A stretch of 64,000 nucleotides of DNA from Coturnix japonica (Eukaryota; Chordata; Aves; Galliformes; Phasianidae). Below are positions 23,281 to 42,062 of this stretch, one piece after another. The notes beneath the pieces were generated by a model. The model did no database searches and had not been told where the DNA came from. It was given only the letters and a program-made list of their open reading frames with translations. The position numbers and the translations under genes are program-made. Positions within the stretch are counted from its first letter, which is position 1, and each line of letters starts with the position of its first letter. The stretch covers positions 15,035,830 to 15,099,829 of the forward strand of contig NC_029521.1 of the NCBI RefSeq assembly GCF_001577835.2, read 5' to 3'.

Positions 23281-26229
23281 CCTAAAGTGCTTTTAAATAA
23301 CCCTGACGCTCCTTTAAGAAAACAGCCGCGGTTTGTTATGCTGTAGTGTAAAGGAGACGATTTGTGTGGAAATTAGGTGTTGTCAACATAAAAACAAATA
23401 GCCCCCAACAGTGGGTCTGTTTGATTCTTATGGGCTGTGTCTGTTCCTACTGACTTCCCTTTGACTTTCCCTGTAATGTCTGTTCCCTGTACCCTGAGCA
23501 GAGGATCCTGCTGTTGAAACAGCAGAGGAAGCTAAGGAACCTGCAGAAGCAGACATCAATGAGCTCTGTAAGGATATGTTCAGCAAAATGGCCACGTACT
23601 TAACAGGTGAACTGACAGGTAAGGCATCGCAGTACTGACTTGCAAGTACATTTCTGTTGCTTTTCGTTTTCCCTTAAGAAACTCTGTTGTGTTGTTGTAT
23701 AAACTGTATGTTGTGATATCTGGCAAAATGGGCAGGTCAAGACTTAAATTTTGCTAGATTGCTAACAATGCTGACATTAGTGAACTGGTGACTTAATGAA
23801 GCCCCAGATTACTACAGATGTTTTCCCAAATGTTCAGTTTATCAGCAACCAGAACAAGTTATTTTTCTCTAATGCAGAGGCTTGTGCGTATGTCATGGTT
23901 TTGTAATTTTGCTATCAGTATTCCACATCATAACATCATGTAAAACCATGACAGCATATTATGAGGAAGTGTAGGTGAAGGACAGAAAGAGAAGCAGAAC
24001 TGAGAGCAGAACGTATGTAGCTATTTCACATCTGAGTGAGAGCACAGATCGTACATACATTTTCCAGCACTGGTGCTTTGGAATAAACTGTGGAAAGTGA
24101 ACTGAAATGTTCGCTTCTGGAGACTGATACTGCCATAGATCAGTGCACCATGGGACCTTTGTAAAGTTTTTAAAGTTGTTTATCAGTTAAAATCGTAACA
24201 TTTGGTAACTGTTCTATTTGACCTAGGTGCTTCATATGCTTATTTTTAAGGTTAGAGTGTTGTCTGACTGCTTTGTTTCTATATCAGGCAATGACAGTAA
24301 TTGAGCTTGGAAGGTAGCCTTGTGGATCATCTAATCTAAGCTCCTGCTAAGAAAGACTTGGTGGTCACTTAAGTGAATACCTGTTGAGCTGAGATACTTC
24401 TTAAGGCTGCTGATATCTCTAATACCATTATCCTTCCAAATTACTGTGTGTGTGTAGAAGATCTGTTATCCCTGTAGCATAAAATAGGGAATCGGAAACC
24501 TTGTGATTTGTCTTCTGAACATCACGGTGTTCTGCCTTGAGGTTCTGAATCAGAATGACTTTGCTGCGATAGGCAAGGATGTCTGTGAGGCTGAGAAAGT
24601 ACTGGGATTGCTCAAAGCTCAATCTACGTACACGTACAGCATTATACCAATACCTGTACTGCCATTTAAACTATTCTTACTGTATTTGGCTGTTGCTTTG
24701 AAATCTCTTGGCTTCTAGAAAAGTCTGTACCCGGTTCAAATGGCACCAGCATTTAATTAAAATATACTCTATTGTTTTTAAGCCACCAGTGAAGACTACA
24801 AGCTTTTGGAAAACATGAACAAATTGACTAGCTTGAAGTACCTAGAAATGAAAGATATTGCCATAAACATCAGTAGAAATCTGAAGGATTTAAATCAAAA
24901 ATGTAAGTAAAACAAATAAGGGAGGAGAATAATTAACTGCACTCTTGTATGGAAGCTGAAGTATCTAAGATGTCGATGGTTTACCTTCCAGTGGGTTCTG
25001 AAGGAAAGAAGACTAGGAGCTGTATAATGTTAGAAAATGCCAATCTTCTGTATTTCCTTACAGCTACAGACTACATAGACTAAACTAAGAGAACTTATGG
25101 TGCTGTATTACCCCCAGATTTTGAAATAATAAGGATTAAATAACACTACTTTTGATATACATTGTATTGTTATTTGTGTTGAGTCTAACAGTGTTAGACT
25201 CTTAAACATTTAGTATTTTGCTGGAATATGTCTGTCAGTATCACCACCTGATTTGGGAGTGGGAAAAGGAAGGAGCTTTTAAAGTATTTTAGCTGAACCA
25301 TAGAATGGCCTGGGTTGAAAAGGACCACAATGATCATCCAGTTTCAACTTCCCTGCTATGTGCAGGGTCTCCGACCACTAGACCAGGCTGCCCAGAGCCA
25401 CATCCAGCCTGGATCTGAAGAACATAAGGAGAAATAGTTTCAAATGTGAACTGTTTATTGGAATTGAATTAGTAAGAACTAACAGCTATTATTTTTCTGG
25501 CTTTTAAAGATGCTGCTCTTCAGCCGTATCTGGAACAGATCAACCTAATTGAGGAGCAGGTTGCAGCTCTGGAACAGGCAGCCTATAAATTGGATGCATA
25601 TTCCAAAAAACTTGGTAACTATTGTCTTCTGCTCTTACTATGTAGCAGCTTAATCCCTTGTAAGGAGATTTAAGAAAACAAAGTAAACTCCTGCTTTGTT
25701 TAACAAGTCTGAGTGGCAGAGTTGCCCATGCAGCATAGTATTGATCCACTTTCAAAATAACAAATACTACAAGTGTATGTGAAGCAGAAAATGTTGATTA
25801 AAAAAAATAATATTTGAAATTATAAGGAGATAGACTCATATAGGTATTATTGAACTGTAGCTTGTTAAGGAATCTTAATTCCTTTTTTGGAGTGTGGACC
25901 GATACAAATATTCAAGACAAATATTTCATCCTGCAAATTGAGGGATGTATAAAGTTCCACCAGATATCTAAGTCCCCTTGGCTTATGTCAATTGTCCACC
26001 CTGTGTATCTAGTTCTTAAAAACCCATTGTTCAATTAGGTTTGCCCAAATGCTTAGGGAGAAAATGGCCCCAAGTGATTCATCCACATTCAATTGGATTT
26101 CAGGATGTATAGCAGAGCACAGGATTCAAATCTTTTTCCTTTTCAGTCCTAAAATGCTGGTTTTTGTTTGTTTGTTTTGTTTTTTTTCTTTCTGCAGAAG
26201 CCAAGTACAAAAAACTGGAGAAACGATGA
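23063..26229 (+). CDS. BLOC1S2: BLOC1S2 (BLOS2), BLOC-1/BORC subunit
   Basis: A small coiled-coil subunit shared by BLOC-1 (lysosome-related organelle biogenesis) and BORC (lysosome positioning), acting on the cytosolic face of endosomes and lysosomes. Exons: 23063-23114, 23502-23618, 24783-24902, 25510-25614, 26198-26229. All junctions are GT-AG with agreeing phases, giving 141 aa against 142 in human. The match to the human protein is near-identical from about residue 20: [13 protein letters not shown], then [39 protein letters not shown] and [19 protein letters not shown], ending KYKKLEKR. Only the first ~18 residues, encoded by the CpG-island exon, differ. Residues 60-135 form the helical coiled-coil. 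The gene lies head-to-tail behind ABCG2. Expression is probably constitutive given the promoter type. Confidence 0.97.
25299..25418 (-). mobile_element. CR1 LINE 3' end in BLOC1S2 intron 3
   Basis: Reverse-complement CR1 end: 'ccatagaatggcctgggttg', then 'tatgtgcagggtctccgacc' and 'gaccaggctgcccagagcca'. It lies about 90 bp before exon 4, very similar to the copy in ABCG2 intron 4. Confidence 0.9.
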
Positions 26230-26726
26230 AACTGCAACAGTCTTCGCGTTGGAGTTGGGCTGTGGGTCAGACTGGTCTCTGAGTTGCTCAACATCAGTTT
26301 TATATGTTGACAAGGATTTGGTAACAGCTAACATAAGACTGGTAATTTTTTTTTTTAATCTATTGAATACAGTTGGCTGTATTCAGGCCTGAGGCTGAAT
26401 GATATTTTCCTCTTCTGTAATGTTTCAGTTGCCTCAGTTCCGCAGTGGAAAGCTGAAACTTGTCCCTAACCCATATTTTGATATTGGATATCCCTCCATT
26501 ATTCCTTTGTTCAACATGAAACATTCTACGAAGGAAGAGCCCTGCGTAAACTCTAAGGACATTTTCACTTAGTAGCAGCAGGACATAAACCTATTTCTTT
26601 TCTTCCATTGAGCTCTGTATTGAGAAGATTGGCCTCTGGAGATGTGAGCATGGTATTGAAAACACTTTAAGTTTGGAATGCATTTTTATCTGTTTAAAAT
26701 AGAGAGACTAGTTATCATAAATCTAC

Positions 26727-26828
26727 AATAAAACAACTTGGTACATTTGTCTCTCTGGAATCTCACAAATTCCTGTTGGAAAGATTATATAAGTTGTATT
26801 TTTATTTTTCAAAGGGTCTGTTAATAAA
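26727..26828 (+). terminator. BLOC1S2 polyadenylation signals
   Basis: Two AATAAA hexamers on the + strand, at 26727-26732 and 26823-26828, 0.5-0.6 kb after the BLOC1S2 stop codon. Either or both could end the transcript. Confidence 0.65.
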
Positions 26829-26849
26829 GACAAACACTTCACAGTTACT

Positions 26850-29800
26850 GGAGATTGTAGAAGAAAACATGCTTTAAACTCTTGTGTCAAGTATTGCTGC
26901 ATTTATATCCTTTGACTGTCCTGACCTCTGGTGAACTTTCAACCGCTTTGACATGTGCTTAGTTAATTAGTATATCCTTTCTTTACTTTCCCAAAGAAGT
27001 TGTGATCCTATTCATTTTTGAAGAGGTATGCCCAGCAAAGAAAACTCCTCTACCAGATGAACAGTACTACAAATTGCTAATTGAACAGAAACCTTTTTAC
27101 TGAACATCCAGGCAGAGTTTGGGCTTTTGTTTTTTTTGTACCTGTTGACTCAGTTGAGTGACCTGTTGACATAGGTGAGGCTGGTTTTTGATCGTGTTCC
27201 TGTAGGGGGCAGTACAAGTACTGATAGAGTTCAAACTTTGTACCAGCTGTTTGGGAGTATGATTAGTCAGGTGCCACTATGCCAAAGATCATGATTCTAC
27301 CTGTTGTTGTATAACCACTGTATAAAGAGTTGATGGTCAAGTTTTCCCTAGTGGTATTTAAAAACAGTAAAGCAAGAACTTTGAGTGCCTTCAGCATTGC
27401 TTAAAAAGTCCTGGGTTTTAACATAGAAAGTGCTACTCTGGATGACTTTGATGTAGACTCAGAGAGGTTTTTTTGAATGAGTATCAATATATTAACAGGA
27501 TTAAGTCTCCCAGAGATAACCATGCATCTGTGTCTGTGTTGCTTTTGTTCGCTGATGAGTTTTCTACCTGTGTAATTAATTAAACATATTAATACTGTTA
27601 CCAAAGCAACCTCCTCCAGCCCAACAAGAGGGTGTAGTGACACACACCTAACACTTTCATGCCTAGAAATTGATATTTGAATGATAGTAGTTTTCTTTGT
27701 GATCTTTAATGCTCAAAAGTGCAATATATCAACAACAATAAGACATTGTGGCAGAAAGTCCTGTTTCTCCAGCATTTCACACACCTGTCATTGTACAAGA
27801 GATGAGCATGTTTCAGTCAGACTCACCAGTGTTGACAGTACCATCCCTTTTCTTTGGTATTGTGGAGGAGGATCACAGATCCTTTGCTGCTTACATAAAA
27901 TCTGATGTGAGGGTGCTACTCTGATCCTCTGCTCCCTGAACAAATTGGAAATTTCATTGCAATATGTTGTATTCACATGTGTGGGAATGTAATCCCTGAT
28001 CCCCTGCAAGTCCCCTTACCTGACCCCTGTCCAGCTCTTCAGAACAGAAAACATAATAGTTCATATCAGGTTGGAAATGGTTCCTGATGATCAGAACCTA
28101 GAGCTGAATAGCCATTGGAAGTCTTAGTAGGATAGGCTCACCTGGGATTGAAACAAGACCATTGCTCTTCCAGCCTAGTGGTTTCTTTGATTCCCCACTT
28201 TTTTCTTGGAAAGTGGTGCTAGAAGTACATAGAAAGTGCTAACATGGGGTTATTCTCCACTGCAGAATAGCAGCTGGCCCTGTGCTATGGCAAGGTGCAG
28301 GGGCAATGTGAAAGGGTGGCAGATTTGCATCCCAGTGTTAGAGTGCAAGCCTGGCTATGTGCTGTGCAGAGCATTGTGATCTTGTCTATGTGATGAATCT
28401 GATGAATCGGATATGTAGCTCTATGTGCCAGTGACTTGTCCTGTCACTAGTCAGCAAGTCAAATAAATTATTCTTTTGTCAGATAACCTGTCAATCAAGT
28501 AGTGAATACAGAATGGAACGTGGCACAGACAGGCTCCATACTGTGATGGCAGCGTGCTGGCAATTGTATGCAAGTCTTCTCCCTTATCAGATGTGTACCA
28601 TGTTCTCAGACCCTGTGGAGACAAACCAAGTCGAGTACTGAACTGAATACAGGTCAGCCCTGCTGTATTTAAGATGTGTTGCAGCCACTATCTATAACTA
28701 TGTATTCCTTAATACATACTGTCCACATTACACTTGAGACACTGAAACTCTTAGTGTTGTAAGAATCCTCTGTCACTGGGATCATTGTAGCAGCCTTTCT
28801 GTGTAACCACCTGAATGGACCATGAAGAACTGCACTGCTCTCTGCTCTGTTTTCTGTTTATAACCTTTGATACTGTGGATGCCTTAGACCCAGTGAGGCA
28901 GCTGTTTATCTTGATGCCATGGGAAAGCATGTAATGGAGAACATATTTCAGAGCTATAAGTCTTGCTTAAAACAAACAAGTGTATCACCTGTAATATTTG
29001 TTCAATATATAAAGCACACCCTGTGCCAGAGTTTCTTCCCTAACATGTGCACTCACAGAATCACAGAATAGTTGAGGTTGGAAGGGATCTTGAAGACAAT
29101 CGCTCCACACCCCTGCTCAAGCACGGCCACCTGGAATGGTTTGCCTAGGACCATGCAGCATATGATAGTGCTACTGCCAGCTTTGGACATCATGGCAACT
29201 TGAAAGTTTTCCTAGCAGAATTTGATATATATTCTGCCCTGTTTGGACAGAAGATACTGCACATAGAGATAGACTTGCTAGTCAAGCAAAAGCACCTCAG
29301 ATGCAAAAAGGTTATGGTTTGTCCTCTGCTTGGCAGAGAACTGGAAATGTATGATTAAACAGATGGTCACTGCAGAACACCACTCTGAAGTACACATGTA
29401 CTAGCTGTAAGCTGTGAGCAGCACCTCTCAAGTCTCCAAAGGTATGTCTGAAAGCTGAGGATGCTGTCAGTGTCACAACTAAAGTGGATTAATGTCCTCT
29501 AAGTGAGCATCTGTGCAGCTGGTATTAGCAGGTACTCTCTCACTCTTCAGGGTCAAGGCAGTCAGGGGGACTGTGTGACAGTAGTCAGATAAATATGGTT
29601 ACATGCAAGTAAAATCTCATTACCTCTACACTTCCTCACCCTGGAGAGTGCTGTCTGCATGGAGCTTCCTAGCCTTCCCCATACCACCTCTTAATAGTTA
29701 AGAAGCTCAGCATCTGTTTTGTCTTTCCAGTGAGGCTTCATTGGCAGTTGTATTTGTATGTGTTTTTTTAAGAACTGCCGACTTATTCATAGGTGTATTT

Positions 29801-31690
29801 GGTGGTTGATGTGAGAACCTCACACCACGTACAAACTGACATGCGATCAGAGAGTCTGGGAATCTGTATGATCAAAGCATTGGAAATTTCTAAGAAAAAT
29901 AATACAGCATTTCTTTGCTTCTCTTCGTTTTTGACAGATTTGCAAGATGGCCACAAGAGGGTGATGTTTCAGCAGAGAAAACTTCCATAAGGTCATAAGG
30001 TAAAGCAGTTAAGAGAAAGTAAGGACCAGTATTGTGTTAGAACTATTGCTTGTAGACTTGACGACTTGATGAGACCGACAAAGTATTTCATTGAAGTGAT
30101 TTGTACAACTGCTTTGAAGCTGAAAGCAGTTTTTGACAAGTTGAACTGTAACTGCAAACCAGGGGATAAAACTTAACCTAGCAAATACAGCAAATATTGC
30201 TCTTTAAGCAGAAACAGAAGAGGTCAGATCCAGAAGAGGATTTTTTCCCCAGTACCCTTGAGGCAATTCTGCCCTGCTGCTCTAACAGGTTCTTCAGAAT
30301 TTGGGTTCAACTGTCAGAGTAATACTTTGTGTAGATGTCCAAAAAATTCAGGATGGGGTCTTTAATCATTAGTGGAAACTATGTGTTCTACAGCTGAAAA
30401 ATAGCTCTTGTGTGTTAGATTATGCTTTTTAACCTGGAACTCTGTGATCTATGGAGATGTTAAATGCTATCCAACTGGACAGAAGTTATCCAGTATTGGC
30501 TTGTAGCTAAATATATAATGTGTGCAGTGTTGCACCTGAGGGCAAGCATCCAAGAAAAAAAAGCAATAAGTAGAGAACAAACATTGTATGAAAGCACTAT
30601 GAGTTTTGATGAGACATTTGTTAATGATTAATGTTTGTTCTGCTTTCTGATATTACAGTAGAATAAAGTGGAACCTTGACAGAGGTCACAAAAAATTAAA
30701 AAATAAAGGAGTTCATCCAAGTTTGCCAGCAGCTATTGCTTTTATCTAACCAGTGATGTTTAATCCAGAGGAAATAGAAGCTATTGATTGCCTTTGCACT
30801 GTATTGCACTTTATTTTTTAAACCATAGCATACACAAGGGGAGATTTCCAGGATGCAGCATCAAGCCCTCCTTTGGTCCAACATCCCTGTTTCATGTTGC
30901 AGTGGAACCCCTGGGATCCACGACTGTTTTCTTGCTGTTTGCATTGTTTGTCTCCTTGTCTCTTCAGTCCACATGGAGGAAGATGTCTGAAACAGGGAAG
31001 CTGCTTCTTGGGCTATTTCCCTTGCAATTCATAGGAGACATACTAACTAGACCTGAAAAGTAACTTACTATTGGGTATCTCACCCACAGGTGCTCCAGAA
31101 GAGCCCTTCTCAGGCATGTTCCGAGCCACTGCTGAGTTTGTAAACTACATGTTGTGGGAAAAAAAAAACATCCTGTGAGCTGCATGGTGCCTTTTTCACT
31201 GTGATGATTTTCATCTGTAGCTAAACTTTTTAATTCACTAGTGCCATGCATTTTCCTCTGAGAGTTATTATGGGTAGGTTTATTTTTCTTTTGGTGATTA
31301 CCTTGTTTGTGTTAATGAATGCTATAAGAAAACTTAGAATATTGGAGCAGGATAGGTGGTAACCAAATGCTTATCTACCTGTGTCTGTGTTCTAACCAAT
31401 TTGTTTATGCTTATATGTATCTAAAAGATCAACTTGTGGAATGACTGTGACAGCTTTGCCCACCTGCTCCAAGGCATATTGTCCCCAAAATGCAGAGCTG
31501 TCTCACACGCAGCTTATATAAAGGATTACAATTGAAGAAACAAGAGCATTGATAGAGAAAAAACATCACTGTTCTTTCCTGCTTTGGCTGATTAGAGATG
31601 ACAAAATAGAAATAAAGGAATGAAAAATACTCTATGACTGTGAGGCTGGTACATGAATAAGTACTAGTCAGTTCATAAGGACTGCAAAGA
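26850..31690. other. Intergenic region between BLOC1S2 and the P450 array
   Basis: About 4.8 kb with no supported gene. Open frames are at most about 95 codons and have no family features. It contains one short CR1 fragment, and its right end borders the first tandem-array unit. No RNA gene, CpG island or satellite was recognised. Confidence 0.5.
29053..29160 (-). mobile_element. CR1 LINE 3' end fragment
   Basis: Reverse-complement CR1 end: 'tcacagaatcacagaatagt', then 'gaggttggaagggatcttga' and 'cccctgctcaagcacggcca'. Truncated after about 110 bp. Confidence 0.85.
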
Positions 31691-31702
31691 AAAATGACGA
31701 TG

Positions 31703-32310
31703 GACCAGTTTACCAACTGACAATGTCAAATCTCCGAAAGGTACTGTTCAGCTGATTGAAACCAACTGCAAGACACAACTTCTGTCATACAGGAGGTTCA
31801 ACAAATTGTCATGCCATTTGAGCAGCCAGCACGAAAGGTATGGTTAAATATTTGTGTCTGAACTCCCAGGACCCAAAGCACAACTCATCTGACTCAGGAC
31901 CAAGCCAGTGATATGACTCTGTTCTTCAGTCATTTAGAACATATAACAGATTGCTACATCCTCACTTGGTCTCTGAAAGGGCAAGGAAGTTCAGGCCTTA
32001 TCACCTGTTGCGTGATCTGTACGGTGACCTCAGCAGTAAACCACTGTGTCACTCCTGCTGATCATCTTTGAATAGAGCTCAGCTTTAAGTTACAGTCAGC
32101 ATTAAATGAGATGAGGTTCTTTCCCAAGGCAGGCAGCAAAAGTCTGGAATCAGCATTTGACATAGTGTACATGGTTTGCAAACAGTGCCTACCTTATGAG
32201 AAGTTATCATGGACCAGTTCACCAACTGACAGTGTAATATCTCATAGAGGCTGTGTTCAGCTGATTGAAACCAAGTACACGACACTGATTCTGTCAGGAG
32301 GTAAAGCAAT
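31703..32310 (+). repeat. Short internal duplication with degraded CYP2-like exon 7 piece
   Basis: The block 'ttcagctgattgaaaccaa' with its flanks occurs twice in unit 1 (about 31703-31810 and 32212-32310), but once in units 2 and 3. In those units it leads into a recognisable P450 exon 7 relic. In unit 1 both copies break off soon after the QEV/QEVQ-equivalent codons, so only traces remain. Confidence 0.55.
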
Positions 32311-32944
32311 GAAGATCAATATGAATGTATGTGCTTAATTAACATGGTACGCGGAGATGTTGGTGTCACATCCAGGAAACAAAGCAATGGATACAAAATC
32401 TGGTTAAAATCCAGTTGCTGATAGTGATTTTGGTCCTGATACACAGAGCATTTATTAAGGTTATAGTAACCTGGGCTTTGGGATGACACAAATAGGGAAT
32501 TTAAGAAAGTTGTCTCATACAAAGTTATCTGATAGGTCAGTCACAGAATAAGGTAGAAGCATCCACTTCCTTGTTTGAAATGTTGTTATGCCACCTCTCT
32601 CTTCCAGACCCATTTGTGCCTTTCCTTATGGCATTATCCTTAGTCAAAGTTTAGCCTGAAACAACAGGACTATAATCCTGTCAGGTTCTCACATACCTTC
32701 ATTTTATTTTATTTTTTCTGTATTGTATGGATGAGAAACCATGAAGCTGAGAAACTGTGTCTGTACAATCCTTAAATCCTGTGTGGTTTGATTGGTTATA
32801 AAGCTTTAACATGCCATTGTGGTGATATTACAAATGCTATATTATTCTGCATGGCATAGATTCAGCTCTGTTTTCACTGCAATCACAGTAATATAGATTA
32901 TTATAGATAGTAATATAGATTATTATAGAATATGCTGCTGTATG

Positions 32945-33272
32945 GGAACTGTTGAGTCATGGCCTGAACCTCTGACTGATCACACTGATCACCTGAGGCA
33001 AGCACTGAGTCAGCTGTGGGAGCACAGGTGAAGGCAGTGGGGGGAACCTAGCTGCACCTCTCCTAGACCCTATTTAAGGGCTGACTGACTCTAAGAACAG
33101 TTTTCTTTCTGGAGATGGTTCCCTTTGGAGTTCTTCTGTGAGCCTGGGATGTGGGTGAGCATTTTCAAGTTTTGTTTTCTTTTTTATTGTCTGTTTCCAC
33201 TGTAGCAGTCCTTCTGGTTGTATGACCTGTAAAATGCCAGCCTAACCATGCTGCTCTGCTTATTGTGTATGT
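32945..33272 (+). mobile_element. Unit-1-specific insert, possibly a small solo LTR-like element
   Basis: When unit 1 is read against units 2 and 3, about 330 bp is extra here: the flanks correspond to one continuous stretch near 43970 and 54935. The insert is bracketed by 'gttga' on both sides and contains a TATA-like 'ctatttaagg' in its middle. I could not assign a family; an old solo LTR is one possibility, and an unclassified repeat is equally likely. It has no coding content. Confidence 0.35.
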
Positions 33273-34075
33273 GTTGATGATTGTTGATCAGTTTGGGAAA
33301 TGCTGGTCCAGCATCCTTAAATCTATCTTTGTCAGTTCATGCACACCTTTAAACTGATGCTTTAAAAATTATTTAGTGTTCTTTACGTACATTTGTAAAC
33401 AGAATGGGAAGAAGCAAGCTGCAGTTCAGCTTGTAAATAGCATCATGGAGATCCCAGTATTATTTCCTTTTCTTTTGTTGCAATGAGAAGTGCTGTGATC
33501 ACAGTTCTTGTCCTGGTAGGACTAATAAGGTCAGACCAGTCTTCTTCCTCATTTCTGGACATTCTTCATCTTGGACAGCATTTGGGAGTCTAAGCTTTGT
33601 GGAGAAAAGTTTTCCCCTGGAATGTGTGTTTTAGGAATGTCAGGAAAAACTATTTGGTGCATTTCTTCTTAAACTTGCAGTGAAAATTTTATTTTCACAG
33701 ACCTTCACTGTAATTACAGAAGAGAGGACCCATTTTGCCAGCCATTAGATTAACTCATTCCACATGATGGGCAATGATATGTGCTGGGACAAGAATATAG
33801 TAGATGGTCATGTTATGACAGAATGAGATGGTTCCTTGGTTCTCTCTTTCTCCCTAAGGAACTGTCCTTGTGAAGTCGCCCATTCGGTTTCTGTTTAGAG
33901 CTAGCTGTGTTGATTATAAGAGCAGCATACAATTACTTTTCTTTAAAGGCTTATCTTTTCTGTCCATAAGAATCTATCAAATGATCTGAGCGTTTCAGTC
34001 TTGTCATGCTGGGCAATGACAGTCATTCAAGAAAAGCTCTCGTGAATTTGGGAGGTGTCAGCTTTCTTTGCTTGG

Positions 34076-39942
<5,867 letters not shown>

Positions 39943-40006
39943 GGTGGGCAGAGGAAGAGATGTCAAGTGTTAGAAGAGTCTGATCTGGGACCTGCCAACC
40001 GGAGGT

Positions 40007-40014
40007 TATTTATA
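40007..40014 (-). promoter_or_regulatory. TATA box of P450 copy 1
   Basis: Minus-strand TATAAATA, 65-72 bp upstream of the start codon. Just upstream lie an inverted CCAAT motif and a CACGTG E-box at 40031-40036; all three are conserved in copy 2. This fits the TATA-driven liver promoter expected for this group. Confidence 0.75.
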
Positions 40015-41454
40015 AGTTGTAGAACAAAAGCACGTGGATTAAAGCAGCCAATATCACCTTGCTGTTTCTGATGAGGCAGCAGATTACTTATTAATCTGTT
40101 CAAGATTAGAATGAGCGAACTTGGGGTGAACTCACTGTTTACTCTGACTTTTACACATAAAACTTGCGTGCCTTTGTTACTAATAATGATCTAATGCTCC
40201 CAAGTGATCTCAATATGCAGAAATAATAGACCCTCACTGCTGAATGTATGTTTCAGCTCTTGTCTTTATTTGTAGGGTGACTTCTGCCAGCCTCTCCAAC
40301 AGGCGTGTGAAGTGGAGTGAGCTGTAAATGAAGTAAGGGAATCCTTGCAAGTTTTTCTTAGGTATTTCATCTTCACCTCTCAAATGGAATAATGACTTTG
40401 TTCTGAGGACAAGTGTGTAGATTTCCAGGGAAAAAACTGCATATTTCCAATCTCTTTTATGCAGTCCACAGTGTCCATAGAATTTGCTGGAGGATTTGAA
40501 AAGTTATCCACCAAACTCAGAGCCCTGTGGCAGCCTGTGATCTCTTTCAGTGTGTGATGTTTCAAGAATCTTTATGAATATCCAGACAAGATGTGAAGAT
40601 CCATGATCTGTTTGAGAAGTGACAGAATGAATGGTTTTATTAATGGCAATTATTTAATAGAACAGGAAAGCATAGGCGATCTATTACACTTGCGACTACT
40701 CTTCCTCACATGTACATAGTAAGTAAAGATGATACTAGATTCAGTTTTTGGGATTCAAATACTGAGACACAACTGTGTGTTCAATGTCCTTTGATGAGGA
40801 AAGAATTGTGCATCATGAGTGTGCAGCAGCGGCAGCTCTTGCTCTGACTACTCTTGAGGCAGCCCCTATGAAGGGACACACAAAAGAAAGGGACCATACT
40901 GGAGGTAAATCTGCAAGCTTGCTGGCATCTCTGGAAGGCATTCCTTTGTTTTCTGGCAGTTCAAGCATGTAGATGAGGAAACTTGATATTAAATGGGCCA
41001 CTATACCACGTAAGGGGCCCAAGCGTATCAAAAAACAAAAATGACCATCAGGCAGCTGAATGCCACGCCGATGTTCACTCCGTCCCTCCAGGTGGGATAA
41101 GGGAGGGAACTGAAAACAAAGTAGGACTTGTGGGTTGGGATGGATACTCTTTACTGAGACAGAAGAGGAAAATGGAAACAAAAGTTCAATAATAACAGTA
41201 CGTACAGGTGCAATGCAATTACTCTCCTCTTGCTGACTGACTGTAATAGTACAACTGCCTGCCAGCCAACAGCTGTCAGCAGCACAAGGCCTCTCTCAAA
41301 ATCACACAGTGTCAGTGTTTGCCTTACAAGACAAAGGCTTTGCCACGAACAGATGTATTAAGATTCCTCGAAAATTTCAGCACTCAACAGTTTACAAGTC
41401 GTGCATACTTGTAACATGCTATGCAGGGAGAACTCAAAATAAGATAGAGACCTT
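40015..41454. other. 5' flank of P450 copy 1 (array spacer)
   Basis: Non-coding spacer shared with the other units (compare 50650-52740 and 61760-63190). It may contain liver enhancer sites but I can name none with confidence. A minus-strand open frame of 122 codons at 40813-41181 is not preserved as a frame in the other units. Confidence 0.5.
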
Positions 41455-41958
41455 GTCATTATTTTTAAGGTGACTTCAGAAATGCCATTTGAGCAGCCAG
41501 CACAAAAGGTTTGGTTAAATATTTGCGTCTGAACTCACAGGACCCAAAACACAACTCAGTTGACTCAGGACCAAGCCAGTGACGTGATTCTGCTCTTCGG
41601 TCATTTGGAATGTGTAGCACGCTGTTACACCCTGGCTTGATCTTTGGAAGTGCAAGGAAGTTAATGTAGTATCAGGCTTGGTGTGGCTTGTATAATGATT
41701 CCAGCAGTAAACCACTGTGTTAATCCTGTTACTGATCATCTTTGAATAGAGCTTAACCTTAAATTAATAGTCTGCACTAAATCAGGAGCAGCCCTTCTCC
41801 AAGCCAGGCAGTAAAAGTCCGGAATTGGGACAGTAAGTCAGCAAGTGTATATGCTGTGAAAACAGTGCATACTTCAAATAGAAATGATGATGGATAAATT
41901 CACCAATTGACAATATAAAATCTCATAAAGGCTGTGTTCAGCTGATTGAAACCAAGTG

Positions 41959-42062
41959 CATGACACGAATTCTGTCAGACAAGAGGTTCAGCGATTGTTC
42001 TCGTTTGTGCCTCTGAATGTCCCCTGTGCTACAACCAAAGATGTCTTGGACTGTATCTCCTC
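41959..42062 (+). pseudogene. Relic CYP2-type exon 7, unit 2
   Basis: The + strand reads HD..NSVRQEVQRL, then FSFVPLNVPCATTKDV. This matches the end of P450 exon 7 ([10 protein letters not shown], then [11 protein letters not shown]), with the E-x-x-R pair kept. It runs opposite to the CYP2H genes and its sequence differs from theirs, so it derives from another CYP2-type gene. The exon is incomplete at its 5' side, and four bases are missing relative to unit 3 near its end. Confidence 0.7.

Noticed and set aside
33481-33600. Short frame starting MRSAVITVLVLVGL, signal-peptide-like, with relatives near 44179 and 55139
   Set aside because: It lies about 0.5 kb downstream of the P450 stop codons in all three units, runs only a few dozen codons, and most likely reflects P450 3' UTR or spacer duplication rather than a gene.
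40813-41181. 122-codon minus-strand frame upstream of P450 copy 1
   Set aside because: Parts recur near 51384-51713 and 62358-62672 as array repeats, but the frames are not kept and no family resemblance was seen.
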